The notes: generated by a model from the letters alone, not told the origin. A stretch of DNA of 64,000 bases from Robiginitalea sp. (GCA_024638915.1 JAHEJJ010000004.1:1-64000); one strand, 5' to 3'. Shown: positions 32,408 through 41,665, counted from the stretch's first letter. Numbers and translations are program-made.

Positions 32408-32474
32408 GACATTAGGTCTAAAATCCAGTATCTTTAACTGAATTTTACAGCCAATACCACCGATCGGAAACTTT

Positions 32475-33959
32475 TTGACAAATAACAGACTGTTAGCAGT
32501 GTCCCTTGGTCTTCTGCTGCTCTTCACCCTGTCCGTATTCCTTTTTACTTATGAGAGTTACGAGCTTATTGAAGCTTGTTCGGTATGGGTAAGAAATAAT
32601 TTTGGTTATTTCTATCTCTATCTGGGCCTTGGATGCGTGTTCTTACTCGTATTGCTCTCTATATCTCCCCTGGGAGCGGTGCGCCTGGGAAAACCTGAAG
32701 AGCGGCCCGAGCACAGCAATTGGGCCTGGATATCCATGCTTTACAGCGCAGGTATGGGAGCCGGAATCCTGCTCAGGGCCGTACAGGAGCCCGTATATAT
32801 GCTGCAGAATCCGCCGTTTAATTCAACATCCGAACCGCAGACCCTCGCGCTGGAGTATACCTTTTTTCAATGGGGATTTACCCCCTGGGCATTTTATGGG
32901 TTATTCGCCATGATCATCGGATACGCCTTATTCGTAAAACATAAAAAAGTAAGGGTAAGCAACGCTATCGAAGATACTATTCCCAATAAAATCGTTCGCC
33001 AGGGTATCGATGTCATCACGATCCTTACCACCGTATTCGGGCTTATCGCTGCGGTAGGGCTGGGTACTACGCAGATAAATGGTGGCCTCAACCACTTAAG
33101 CAGTTCGGAATTTGGCATAGGTTCTACCCTTGGCCTGGCCTTCCTGATATCGCTTCTCGCTTTTATTTCGGTATGGAGGGGAGTTAATAAAGGGATAAAG
33201 CTGATATCTAAATTCAATATCCTGATAACCAGTGTCCTATTGATAACCGTGTTGATCCTTAGCGATATCGGTGCCATCTTCACTGCCTTTTTAAGCGCAA
33301 CCTTTGCCTATCTCGTGGATTTTGTACCGATGAGCATCGGCTTTGGAAATTACAATCCCGGACTCGATTTCCTTACCGACTGGACATTCTATTACTGGGC
33401 TTTCTGGATCGCCTGGGCCCCGTTTACCGGGATATTTATCGCCAGGATCTCAAAGGGGCGAACCATCAGGCAACTGCTGCTGGGAGTTATGATCGTTCCA
33501 TCGATAGGAACTTTTCTGTGGTTTTCAGTTTTCGGGACATCGGCTTTCCAATTGATCGAAAATTGGGGAAATTATCAGGGAGAATTCGACGATGTGTTTT
33601 CCTCGATCTTTGTTTTCTTCCAACATTATCCTGTGGCCGCTTTGTTCAATTTCACAACTATACTGCTTCTGATCAGTTTTTTGGTTACCTCAGTTGATTC
33701 TGCTGTGCTCGTTCTGAGTATGTTTTCCGACCGGGGTAAAAAAACCCCCAGACGTTCTCACAGGTTTCTGTGGTCTGTTATAGTGCTTCTGGCCACTTCA
33801 GCGTTGATCGTTCTTGGGCATGCAAAGGAGGATATCGATGTATTGGTAGCCATCCAAAAATTACTAATCATTACCTCACTTCCGTTCTCTGTATTTATGC
33901 TGGTGATGATTCCAATCTTTATTAACTCGTTGATTCGCAAGGCCAAAAAGACCGACTGA
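32475..33959 (+). CDS. BCCT-family transporter (betaine/carnitine/choline type)
   Basis: A 494-residue inner-membrane transporter with about 12 helices. The glycine-rich TM3-like segment reads SAGMGAGILLRAVQEP and the aromatic signature of the substrate and sodium region is DWTFYYWAFWIAWAPFTGIFIARISKGRT. Both differ from the common forms: an Arg follows LL where an aromatic residue is usual, and one Trp of the WW pair is Phe. Transport of a quaternary-amine osmolyte is the family default, but these changes leave the substrate open. The start is a TTG; no ATG precedes the first helix. It converges on ctlX with a two-base gap. Confidence 0.9.
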   Translation: MTNNRLLAVSLGLLLLFTLSVFLFTYESYELIEACSVWVRNNFGYFYLYLGLGCVFLLVLLSISPLGAVRLGKPEERPEHSNWAWISMLYSAGMGAGILLRAVQEPVYMLQNPPFNSTSEPQTLALEYTFFQWGFTPWAFYGLFAMIIGYALFVKHKKVRVSNAIEDTIPNKIVRQGIDVITILTTVFGLIAAVGLGTTQINGGLNHLSSSEFGIGSTLGLAFLISLLAFISVWRGVNKGIKLISKFNILITSVLLITVLILSDIGAIFTAFLSATFAYLVDFVPMSIGFGNYNPGLDFLTDWTFYYWAFWIAWAPFTGIFIARISKGRTIRQLLLGVMIVPSIGTFLWFSVFGTSAFQLIENWGNYQGEFDDVFSSIFVFFQHYPVAALFNFTTILLLISFLVTSVDSAVLVLSMFSDRGKKTPRRSHRFLWSVIVLLATSALIVLGHAKEDIDVLVAIQKLLIITSLPFSVFMLVMIPIFINSLIRKAKKTD

Positions 33960-33961
33960 TT

Positions 33962-34909
33962 TTAATTTGGTCTATCGGCTCTTGGGAGGAAGACTTCTGC
34001 CATCATACACCGGGCACTTCCACCGCCGCATCGCTCAATGGTGTCGAGCGAACTGTGAACTATAGGATTATAGCTTCTGAGGATTTTCAATTGTTCGGGC
34101 CTGAGACTGTTAAAAGCTGCCGTACTCATAACAAGATATTGCTGTTCGTTCTCACCCGATAGCTGGAGCATATTTCCCGCAAAGTGATGCATTTGCTCTT
34201 CGGTGATCTCAACGATCTCTTTCCGATCTTCCAGAAGGTGTTCCACTACATTCGCTCGTTCTTCCTCATCATCTATCGCATCCAGGCATATTACCGCATA
34301 TTGCTCGGCAAGACACATCATCACATTGGTGTGGTATATCGGCAGTCTGCTGCCATCTTCTACCGTTTGATAGGCCGTAAATATAATAGGGGTACAATGA
34401 AAATCCTCGCAAAATTCAAGAATTAGGGCTTCGTGTGCCCTGGCCGATAAGGTGCAATAGACCTTTTGGTTTACCCTGTCCATAACCACACTTCCCGTAC
34501 CCTCTAGGAAAAGCTGATCCCTTTCCGCCGGGCTGTAATCGATCACCTGTTTGATGCCGTATCCTTTTTCCTCAAGAAGGTCTAAGATATCTTCGCGCCT
34601 TTCTTTACGTCTGTTAACCGCAAACATTGGATAGAGTACCACGGCACCGGAGTCGTGAAAGGAGACCCAATTGTTGGGAAATATGGAATCAGGAGTATCG
34701 GAATCCAATTTGTCGTCTATTACGATCACATGTACCCCAATGCCCTCTAATACCTTTACAAAAGCATCGAATTCCTGCTGTGCCCTGGAGTTAATAACAG
34801 CATTATTGAGTTCAATATCCTCCATAAAATAATTATTCACCGCGGTCTGTTCATTCATTCTGAAGTGCACTGGCCGAATCATTAAAATAGTATTGGTGTT
34901 CTGCTTCAT
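33962..34909 (-). CDS. ctlX: Citrulline utilisation hydrolase-type amidinotransferase-fold protein (CtlX)
   Basis: A protein of about 315 residues of the guanidino-group modifying (pentein) superfamily. Blocks seen: ILMIRPVHFRMNEQTAVNNYF, DSIFPNNWVSFH, LFLEGTGSVVMDR (Glu and Asp), IYHTNVMMCL (catalytic His) and GGGSARCMMAEV (catalytic Cys). These match the CtlX branch, thought to act in citrulline or arginine use, rather than arginine deiminase. The ATG at 34909 gives the typical MKQNTNTIL start; another ATG lies three codons upstream. The convergent BCCT gene could supply its substrate, which is only an inference from position. Confidence 0.88.
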   Translation of the reverse strand: MKQNTNTILMIRPVHFRMNEQTAVNNYFMEDIELNNAVINSRAQQEFDAFVKVLEGIGVHVIVIDDKLDSDTPDSIFPNNWVSFHDSGAVVLYPMFAVNRRKERREDILDLLEEKGYGIKQVIDYSPAERDQLFLEGTGSVVMDRVNQKVYCTLSARAHEALILEFCEDFHCTPIIFTAYQTVEDGSRLPIYHTNVMMCLAEQYAVICLDAIDDEEERANVVEHLLEDRKEIVEITEEQMHHFAGNMLQLSGENEQQYLVMSTAAFNSLRPEQLKILRSYNPIVHSSLDTIERCGGGSARCMMAEVFLPRADRPN

Positions 34910-34956
34910 AATAAACATTGGAAAGGCTTGTAAAATTACATATTTCCAAATTCATT

Positions 34957-34987
34957 TTGTAACAAATTAGCACATGAGGTATCTTTA
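34957..34987 (+). promoter_or_regulatory. Candidate Bacteroidota promoter for the LytTR gene
   Basis: TTG at 34957-34959, 20-base spacer, TATCTTTA at 34980-34987 (seven of eight to TAnnTTTG). The start codon at 35004 leaves a short leader. Confidence 0.5.
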
Positions 34988-35003
34988 AAATTAAATTATC
35001 CGG

Positions 35004-35822
35004 ATGTTCAAGAAATATTTGAATAAATATAATGACGGACTGTTATTCCTGTTCTTCATTCCGGTGATCAACACTATCAATTACCATCTCACTTATTCAA
35101 GAGTTCGTTGGGATTGGTATACCTATGCCACATATGCCATAGACACTATCTCAGGATTTATCGCCTGGTGGATCATTCGTAAGACCATATTGTGGTTAGA
35201 CCGGATAATGCCGTATGAAAAGGCGCTGGTTAAGCGTATCGGCTGGCAAATAGTTCTGACCAATTTTTTTGCTCAGGGTTTCATTATACTGGCCACAGAA
35301 ATTATAAATGAATTGTATACAGACCAGCCCCTGCCCACCAAGTTTTATACCTACAATCTTTTCATATTCTTTATTTGGATCCTTGTGATCAACGGGTTGT
35401 ACATAGGTTTTTACTTTCACAACCAGTGGAATAACACCATGAGGCTCCGCGAACATGACCGACAACTCCGTGCAACAGGATTTGAAGTTCAAATCGGAAA
35501 ACGCATTGAAACGATCCCTTTTGAAAAGATCGCTGCTTTTTACGTGGAAGAGGGCACCACTTATCTGAAGTCTACAGCACAAAAAAACTATGTTTTGGAC
35601 AGATCATTGAACAAGATTAGTATTCAGCTTCCTCCTGAGCTATTCTTCCGGCTTAACCGGAAGTATATAGTGCACAGATCTATCCTTACAGGGTATTCAC
35701 GAGACATCAATGGAAAACTCAAGGCGTCACTATTGCCTATGGAGCAGCTGCCGCAGACGGTTATCATCAGTAGAATTACGGCTCCTGACTTTAAAAAATG
35801 GTTTCGGGCAACAGCCGAATGA
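35004..35822 (+). CDS. Membrane-bound LytTR-type transcriptional regulator
   Basis: A 272-residue protein with four membrane segments in the first ~150 residues and a LytTR DNA-binding domain at about 170-265 (ETIPFEKIAAFYVEEGTTYLKS, YVLDRSLNKISIQLPPELFFRLNRKYIVHRSILTGYSRD). There is no receiver domain, so sensing is probably through the membrane part, as in other one-component LytTR proteins of Bacteroidota. The serine hydrolase gene downstream, on the same strand, is a possible target. Confidence 0.88.
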   Translation: MFKKYLNKYNDGLLFLFFIPVINTINYHLTYSRVRWDWYTYATYAIDTISGFIAWWIIRKTILWLDRIMPYEKALVKRIGWQIVLTNFFAQGFIILATEIINELYTDQPLPTKFYTYNLFIFFIWILVINGLYIGFYFHNQWNNTMRLREHDRQLRATGFEVQIGKRIETIPFEKIAAFYVEEGTTYLKSTAQKNYVLDRSLNKISIQLPPELFFRLNRKYIVHRSILTGYSRDINGKLKASLLPMEQLPQTVIISRITAPDFKKWFRATAE

Positions 35823-35941
35823 GCATGAGGTGTGCCAGCCTACACTCCAGACTAAAAATTAGTACATCTCAACATATTTTAAAGCAAATACCGGGGACGG
35901 GAATTGGAAAGAGAGGATATTTGTCTAAAATTCAGAACATC

Positions 35942-37087
35942 ATGAGAAAAACAGTATTGACTGTCCTATTTAGTCTTTTGATAAGCATCCAGCTGATAGC
36001 TCAGAAAGCTTCTTTTCCGCCAGAGAAAGAAGTTGCTTTAAAAGCGCTTTTCGAAAAATACCTCGATATGGGAATTCCCGGGTTGGCAATGAGCGTCTAT
36101 TCAGAATCCACAGGAATGTGGTCGTATGCCGACGGATATGCAAATAAAGAGGAGCAGCTGGCCCTAACTGCAGAACATCTGCACTATTTACAAAGTGTCA
36201 GTAAAACCTATATGGCAGTTGCTATCCTCAAATTATACGAACAGGGTAAGATAGAACTCGATTCCACCATTGATAACTATTTAAATATCCCCCTGATCCG
36301 TACCATCCGTAGAGCGGATAAGGTTACTGTACGGATGTTGTTGAATCATACCTCGGGATTACCCGAATACAACACCGAGCCCCGTCTGGTCTCTAAAATT
36401 ATCCAGAATCCCAAAACGGTGCTCTCTGTGGAGGAAATGATGCACTATATTGAGGATCTCTCAATGGATTTTGATCCTGGTACCCAATATGACTACTGTA
36501 ATACGAATTACGAATTATTGTCGCTCATAGTCGATCAAATCACCGGTAACCATGTTGCCTATATCAATAAAGTCATTATCGACAAATTAAAACTCCGAAA
36601 TACCATTTATTTGACCAAAGACAATTACCAGAACGATTTGAACCTGGTAGATTCATATTGGGATGTCCTTCTCTCAGGAATTCCTGTCAATATCAGTGAG
36701 ATGCAAAAGGCCAATGTGGCCTCGATGAAGGGAGATGACGGACTGGTGGCCACAACAGAAGATGCTGTTCTATTTCTCAAAGGCCTGGCAGAAGGCAAAT
36801 TGTTAAAGCCAAAAACCCTTGAAATGATGCAGGAGTGGGTAAGCGATGAAGAAGGAAACAGGCGATATGGCCTCGGACTGACATATTACGATCTCGATGT
36901 AACCTATGGCATTGGTCATAATGGCGGTGGAATAGGGGCAGGTTGTATGCTTCTGTACCTTCCGGAGTACGGGGCTATTGTTTTTGTGGCCACCAACTTC
37001 AACACCATGATGGATTCTCCTATACGCAGGAAGGCCGAAAATCTTCAAACAGAACTTCTACTCACCCTTTTTGCAGAAACTGGATAA
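35942..37087 (+). CDS. Serine hydrolase of the beta-lactamase / class C penicillin-binding family
   Basis: From the ATG at 35942, a 381-residue exported protein with signal peptide MRKTVLTVLFSLLISIQLIAQ; the frame opens further upstream within the LytTR gene but those codons give no signal peptide. The active-site SxxK is SVSKTYMAV, the second motif YxN appears as YCN (in YDYCNTNYELL), and HNGGGIGAG near the C terminus is the third (KTG-like) motif. Family members are beta-lactamases, D-amino-acid peptidases or esterases; with signals matching an exported hydrolase, a peptidoglycan or peptide substrate is likely but unproven. Confidence 0.88.
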   Translation: MRKTVLTVLFSLLISIQLIAQKASFPPEKEVALKALFEKYLDMGIPGLAMSVYSESTGMWSYADGYANKEEQLALTAEHLHYLQSVSKTYMAVAILKLYEQGKIELDSTIDNYLNIPLIRTIRRADKVTVRMLLNHTSGLPEYNTEPRLVSKIIQNPKTVLSVEEMMHYIEDLSMDFDPGTQYDYCNTNYELLSLIVDQITGNHVAYINKVIIDKLKLRNTIYLTKDNYQNDLNLVDSYWDVLLSGIPVNISEMQKANVASMKGDDGLVATTEDAVLFLKGLAEGKLLKPKTLEMMQEWVSDEEGNRRYGLGLTYYDLDVTYGIGHNGGGIGAGCMLLYLPEYGAIVFVATNFNTMMDSPIRRKAENLQTELLLTLFAETG

Positions 37088-37108
37088 AACCTGCAATTAA
37101 TAGAGTAA

Positions 37109-37760
37109 TTCGACGGGTATTTTGATTTGGACGATACACAACCCCATTTGTTAAGAAGACGGCCGAACGATCCAGAAGAGTACTGGGGGATGGCCCAATG
37201 GTATCGCCTTTGCCACACAGGTTTGACACAAGCTGACGTGATCCAGCTCTTGGCCCTCACCGATGAGTTCCCTGCCGGGGTACTACAGGCCAATCAAGAA
37301 TACTGCGAACCGCCTACCGATCACGGCTCTTCGTTGAGTCCGAGCGTACATACACTGGTGGCCTGCAAAGCAAATCACCAGGAGGAAGCTTATCACTATT
37401 TTTTTAGAAGCCTCTACCATCGACCTTTATAATGCGAGCAAAAAAGTGATGAGCGGCGGTTCTTTCCTCGGTGGGATTCACACCGCCGCAGCGGGTGGTG
37501 TCTGGTTGATCATAATACAGGGTTTTGCCGGGTTTTCCCTAAGCGGTAATGGTGTGAGATTTCAACCTGCTCTGCCTGAATCATGGCAGGACCTAAGCTT
37601 CAAATTAAGGATCAAAGAATGCCGAATTAAGGTTAATATTTCCAAAAAAGAAATAACCGTTAAGAGCGATCCTGCTAATGATAAAGAGATAGAAATTGAG
37701 CTTGATAGCTTTTCCAAACATTTAAACCCCGGGGGAGAGGTTAATTTTACGTACGACTAA
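37109..37760 (+). pseudogene. Remnant of a GH65 glycoside phosphorylase (3' end only, frameshifted)
   Basis: Only the last ~215 codons of a GH65 enzyme (maltose, trehalose or kojibiose phosphorylase type, normally about 750-800 residues) remain. The first frame, 37109-37400, reads FDGYFDLDD, then EEYWGMAQWYR, TQADVIQLLAL, EPPTDHGSSLSPSVHTL and YHYF, family-typical for the catalytic-barrel end. At the T7 run 37399-37405 the match moves to the +1 related frame: LEASTIDLYNAS, GGIHTAAAGGVW and a C-terminal beta-sandwich FQPALPESWQDLSFKLRIKE, ending at 37760. In-frame stops lie just upstream of the FDGYF segment. No start codon or N-terminal domain is left, so this is a decayed gene. It ends one base before the DDAH-like gene stop. 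Confidence 0.85.
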
Positions 37761-38687
37761 TCACTTGACGATCTTATCCCTCACCAGCGGCAGTGTACTA
37801 CAACGCAGCAATCCTCCCTGTTTTGATACTTCCCCATAGGGAACTTCTTCCACGGTAAAACCCTGGTTGCGTAGCCAGTTGTTGAGCCTTGTAAAAGTTT
37901 TTTCCGAGACTACTATCTCAGGGGATATGGAAAAGACATTGCTGAACATATGGTACATCTCATCTGCTGTGATATGGAATAAATTTTCCGGACCAAAAAA
38001 ATCGACCAGCCAATCATACTCCTCTTCCACAAGAAAACCTTCTTTATGAATGATCGCTTTGTTTTTTCCGATAGGCTGAAAACAACAGTCGAGATGCAGA
38101 GCGTTCTCACGGGGATTTACGATACACTTTCTTAGTTCGAAGGATTTTACCGTTTTGTCTGGAAACATCTGCCTTATGTATTCGACACCCTGCCAGTTGG
38201 TACGGGCGGTAATATAATCCGGGTAGTCGTGACCAGTATAGGTGCCGATGAATATATGATCGTACCAGGGCATCACATCACCACCTTCAATATGAACTTC
38301 ATCTGGTGGGTAAAGGATCTTATCGGCTGCTATAATGTCTAAAACGTGAAGAATGGCTTCAAATTCTTCCTCTCGATGCGGCAGAATATTAGCTTTAATA
38401 AGCTTATCCCCGATCACAAAGGCGATATCCCTGGAAAAAATCTGGTTGCAATCCTCTATCAATTCTGGCCTTAAAACCTCTACCCCGTGTTTGCGGAATA
38501 CTTCCGCAAAAGCTTCCATTTCAGGGATCATGTCCACTTCCCTGGGATACGTTCCGTTGAGTATATGCTCCAAAGACTTTGGATCGTAGGCGTCTTCGGG
38601 GCTAGGCACAGGGCCGCTGCTCCTGGCAATGCCCAATACGACCGCCTTTAATGGCGAAATTTCGTCAATGATATTTAAATGGAGCAT
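37761..38687 (-). CDS. Dimethylarginine dimethylaminohydrolase-like amidinotransferase-fold protein
   Basis: A 308-residue protein of the pentein superfamily. Ligand and catalytic blocks: SRDIAFVIGDKLI, VHIEGGDVMPW (acidic pair), ENALHLDCCFQPIG (catalytic His) and KQGGLLRCSTLPLVRD (catalytic Cys near the C terminus). It groups with the DDAH/arginine amidinotransferase-like proteins of flavobacteria. The reaction on arginine, methylarginine or another guanidino compound is not proven. It starts 15 bases after gltA and is probably in the same operon, a link often seen in this family of bacteria. Confidence 0.86.
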   Translation of the reverse strand: MLHLNIIDEISPLKAVVLGIARSSGPVPSPEDAYDPKSLEHILNGTYPREVDMIPEMEAFAEVFRKHGVEVLRPELIEDCNQIFSRDIAFVIGDKLIKANILPHREEEFEAILHVLDIIAADKILYPPDEVHIEGGDVMPWYDHIFIGTYTGHDYPDYITARTNWQGVEYIRQMFPDKTVKSFELRKCIVNPRENALHLDCCFQPIGKNKAIIHKEGFLVEEEYDWLVDFFGPENLFHITADEMYHMFSNVFSISPEIVVSEKTFTRLNNWLRNQGFTVEEVPYGEVSKQGGLLRCSTLPLVRDKIVK

Positions 38688-38702
38688 GTAATATACCGAA
38701 GA

Positions 38703-39986
38703 CTATCGATTATTCATAGCTGCAAAGGGTCTGCTGTTTTCGCCGATATAGATTTGCCTTGGCCTGCCAATGGGTTCACCGCGCAACCTCATCTCCCTCC
38801 AGTGTGCAATCCAGCCCGGCAATCGGCCCATGGCAAACATAACCGTAAACATCTCAACAGGTATGCCAAGAGCCCTGTAGATAATTCCGGAATAGAAATC
38901 TACATTGGGATATAGCTTTCGCTTGACGAAATATTGATCCTCGAGTGCCACTTTTTCCAAGCCTTTAGCCACATCCAGGATATGATCTTCTATGCCCAGG
39001 TCGCCGAGAACTTCATCAGCTGCCTTTTTAAGGATTTTGGCCCTTGGATCAAAGTTTTTATAAACACGGTGTCCGAAGCCCATCAGTCTGAAAGAATCGT
39101 TTTTGTCTTTGGCTTTTGCCATGAATTTATTGGTGTCACCGCCATCGGCAGCAATCGCCTCCAGCATTTCGAGCACCGCCTGGTTAGCACCTCCATGTAA
39201 CGGTCCCCATAGGGCTGATATTCCTGCGGATAGCGAAGCAAACAAACCTGCATGGGAAGATCCGACAATACGCACCGTCGAGGTAGAACAATTCTGTTCA
39301 TGATCGGCATGTAAGATCAATAATTGATCGAGTGCATCGATCACCACCCTGTTCATCTTATATTCCTTGTTGGGCCTCTTGAACATCATCTTATGGAGGT
39401 TTTCCACATAGCCCATGGTGTCGTCCCCGTACTCCAGGGGCAGTCCCATCTTCTTGCGCATGGTCCAGGCCACCAATACCGGGAATTTGGCCATGATACG
39501 GACAATAGCACTATACATGGCTTCTTCAGAAGCGACGTCTACGGAAGTCGGATTAAAGGCGATCAGCGCACTGGTTAGCGAACTGAGCACTCCCATTGGA
39601 TGGGCAGACTTGGGAAATCCGTTGATGATCTTTTTCATTTCTTCGTCTACATGAGATTCGTGCTTGATATCCTCATGAAACTTATGAAGTTGCTCCTGAT
39701 TAGGCAGTTCCCCAAAAATCAATAAAAAAGCCACCTCCAGGAAATCTGCCTTCTCTGCCAAATCTTCAATGGCGTAGCCCCTGTATCTCAGTATCCCTTT
39801 TTCCCCGTTCAGAAAAGTAATCCCGCTTTCACAAGAGCCGGTATTCTTATAACCCGGGTCCAGGGTGATCATCCCGCTGCTACCACGGAGTGTTTTGATA
39901 TCGATTCCTACTTCATTTTCCGTTCCTTGAACGACTGGAAACTCGTATTTTGATCCGCCGAATTCGAGTATTGCTTTATCTGACAT
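38703..39986 (-). CDS. gltA: Citrate synthase
   Basis: A 427-residue, hexameric-type citrate synthase of the TCA cycle, condensing acetyl-CoA and oxaloacetate. The catalytic residues sit in the usual blocks: ALILHADHEQNCSTSTVR (His), GFGHRVYKNFDPRA (His) and the Asp of YPNVDFYSGI. The N-terminal beta domain with TLDPGYKNTGSCESGITFLNGEKGILRYRG is typical of Gram-negative GltA. Minus-strand TTG-N20-TAAATTTA lies 31-62 bases upstream. The downstream DDAH-like gene is probably co-transcribed. Confidence 0.97.
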   Translation of the reverse strand: MSDKAILEFGGSKYEFPVVQGTENEVGIDIKTLRGSSGMITLDPGYKNTGSCESGITFLNGEKGILRYRGYAIEDLAEKADFLEVAFLLIFGELPNQEQLHKFHEDIKHESHVDEEMKKIINGFPKSAHPMGVLSSLTSALIAFNPTSVDVASEEAMYSAIVRIMAKFPVLVAWTMRKKMGLPLEYGDDTMGYVENLHKMMFKRPNKEYKMNRVVIDALDQLLILHADHEQNCSTSTVRIVGSSHAGLFASLSAGISALWGPLHGGANQAVLEMLEAIAADGGDTNKFMAKAKDKNDSFRLMGFGHRVYKNFDPRAKILKKAADEVLGDLGIEDHILDVAKGLEKVALEDQYFVKRKLYPNVDFYSGIIYRALGIPVEMFTVMFAMGRLPGWIAHWREMRLRGEPIGRPRQIYIGENSRPFAAMNNR

Positions 39987-40017
39987 GAGTATGATTTTTG
40001 AATATTGAACAGGTACG

Positions 40018-40048
40018 TAAATTTAACAAAAACGAAGCAGCTTAACAA
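40018..40048 (-). promoter_or_regulatory. Candidate Bacteroidota promoter of gltA
   Basis: On the minus strand, TTG (40048-40046), a 20-base spacer and TAAATTTA (40025-40018), seven of eight matches to TAnnTTTG; the ATG is at 39986. Confidence 0.45.
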
Positions 40049-40126
40049 TTTCAACCAGCTATTTCTCATTCTGTTTCAGGCAGAGGTAACACGGGTTACC
40101 AAAGGCGCGTAAGAAGGGTGGTAATT

Positions 40127-41665
40127 TTAAAACTGATAGAGGTCGCGATAGTAATCATCGATGGATTTTTCCCAGGTAAACCGGACTTTTTTGGCGTTCG
40201 ATCTTATTCCCTGCCATTGGTCCTGATCATTGCTGAAAATCTCCAGTGCTTCACGAAGTCCCTGAAGCATATTATGTATTTTTTCATCATAGCTTTCCCC
40301 TGCGAATACAAATCCTGTTTTCATATGCTCAACCGTATCCAGAAGCCCTCCGGTTCCATGCACCAGGCATGGGTTTCCATTGCGCATGGCGAGCATCTGG
40401 CTAATCCCACATGGTTCGAAAAGGCTTGGCATAAAATACAGATCTGATTCAAGGTAGATAGAATCGATCACCTCTTCAGACTGACCGTTGGTAAAGATGA
40501 AATTGCTATGCTTGTAGCTCATATCCCGAAAAAGCTCCTCGTATTCTGGGGCACCGGTCCCCAAAAGCATAAAAATTCCGTTATATTCTTCCAGTATTTT
40601 TAAAATATCGACAAATGCATCCGGTGAACGTTTAAAAAAATAAAATTTCTGTTCGGTCAGTCGGGCTACACTGGAACAAATAAAGGCAGGACGCTCTTCG
40701 AGCAAATCGATCACTTTTTCCCCGGTATGAGCCAGAAAATCGGCTTTGTATTTTTTTGATTCTTGCTGAAGCCACCTGAAAATAGCCCGAATCGTATTTT
40801 TATAGATATGCCTTGGTTCTACCGTCCTGATATTTTTGTAATTGCATCCGTTTAAAATACCAAAAAGCCGACCCTCTTTATCCGCTTTTCTGAGATCTTC
40901 TTCCAGGCCTTCCCCGCCGATGAATTCAGGCGGTGCACTGGGTAGAAGGATGTCCTTCGCATAGGATGGCGAGACCGTATGAACCGCATCGGCCAGGCGG
41001 ATACCTATAGCCATCAGATTTATACAATCCTGGTATCGATGGTCCATAAGCGCCTCATAGTCGATTTCGATATCCGGAAACCAGGTTTTAAGGGAGGAAT
41101 AATTATTTTCAAAGGGTCTTATCCCCTGAATGGCCAGGTTATGTATGCTATACACAAAACGAATGGATTGGAGAAGATCGTAGTCCTTATGATACTGTCT
41201 CAGGAATAAAAGCATGCTGGTATGCCAATCGTGAAGATGTATGATATCCAAATTGCCAAAAGCCCCTTTCTTGATGCCCTCGGCGACGGCGGCACAGAAA
41301 ATAAAAAATTTGATTGCGTCGGTGTAAAAGGGTTGTTCGGAATCGTTGTGATAGATATGGGCTATATCCCCTGATTCGATCTCCGTGTGGTGAATGGCAT
41401 AATGGTATAAATTCCTGCTCTCTTTTTTTGGGATTAATTCATAGAGTTCTGCCGAATAGATCAGCCCTCTCAACTTGAAATTAAGGCGTGTTTTTAAAGT
41501 ACCGCCATCGAGATGTAAACGGCTATAAGAAGGTACCACTACATGGGCCTTATCCCCACGACCCGCGATCTCTCTTGGTACATCTCGCACGACATCACCC
41601 ATTCCACCCGCCTTGCAGTGTGCAATGCCGTCGTTTTCCGCAGATACAAAAAGAAAATTACGCAT
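40127..41665 (-). CDS. glgA: Glycogen/starch synthase (GT5 family)
   Basis: A 512-residue glycosyltransferase that adds glucose from ADP- or UDP-glucose to the growing alpha-1,4-glucan chain. The N-terminal donor loop is AHCKAGGMGDVV (K-x-G-G motif), IHLHDWHTSML and YSIHNLAIQG follow, and the C-terminal GT-B domain has the family blocks SLFEPCGISQMLAMRNGNPCLVHGTGGLLDTV. No other glycogen genes are adjacent, but the decayed GH65 phosphorylase lies 2.4 kb away. A 6-bp inverted repeat (40085-40100) beyond its stop lacks a T tract. Confidence 0.88.
   Translation of the reverse strand: MRNFLFVSAENDGIAHCKAGGMGDVVRDVPREIAGRGDKAHVVVPSYSRLHLDGGTLKTRLNFKLRGLIYSAELYELIPKKESRNLYHYAIHHTEIESGDIAHIYHNDSEQPFYTDAIKFFIFCAAVAEGIKKGAFGNLDIIHLHDWHTSMLLFLRQYHKDYDLLQSIRFVYSIHNLAIQGIRPFENNYSSLKTWFPDIEIDYEALMDHRYQDCINLMAIGIRLADAVHTVSPSYAKDILLPSAPPEFIGGEGLEEDLRKADKEGRLFGILNGCNYKNIRTVEPRHIYKNTIRAIFRWLQQESKKYKADFLAHTGEKVIDLLEERPAFICSSVARLTEQKFYFFKRSPDAFVDILKILEEYNGIFMLLGTGAPEYEELFRDMSYKHSNFIFTNGQSEEVIDSIYLESDLYFMPSLFEPCGISQMLAMRNGNPCLVHGTGGLLDTVEHMKTGFVFAGESYDEKIHNMLQGLREALEIFSNDQDQWQGIRSNAKKVRFTWEKSIDDYYRDLYQF

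Noticed and set aside
35798-35941. Upstream extension of the serine hydrolase frame into the LytTR gene
   Set aside because: The 48 extra codons overlap the LytTR coding end and would place polar sequence before a normal signal peptide beginning at 35942.
40085-40100. Inverted repeat GGTAAC/GTTACC after glgA as terminator
   Set aside because: Only 6 bp and no T tract on either strand.
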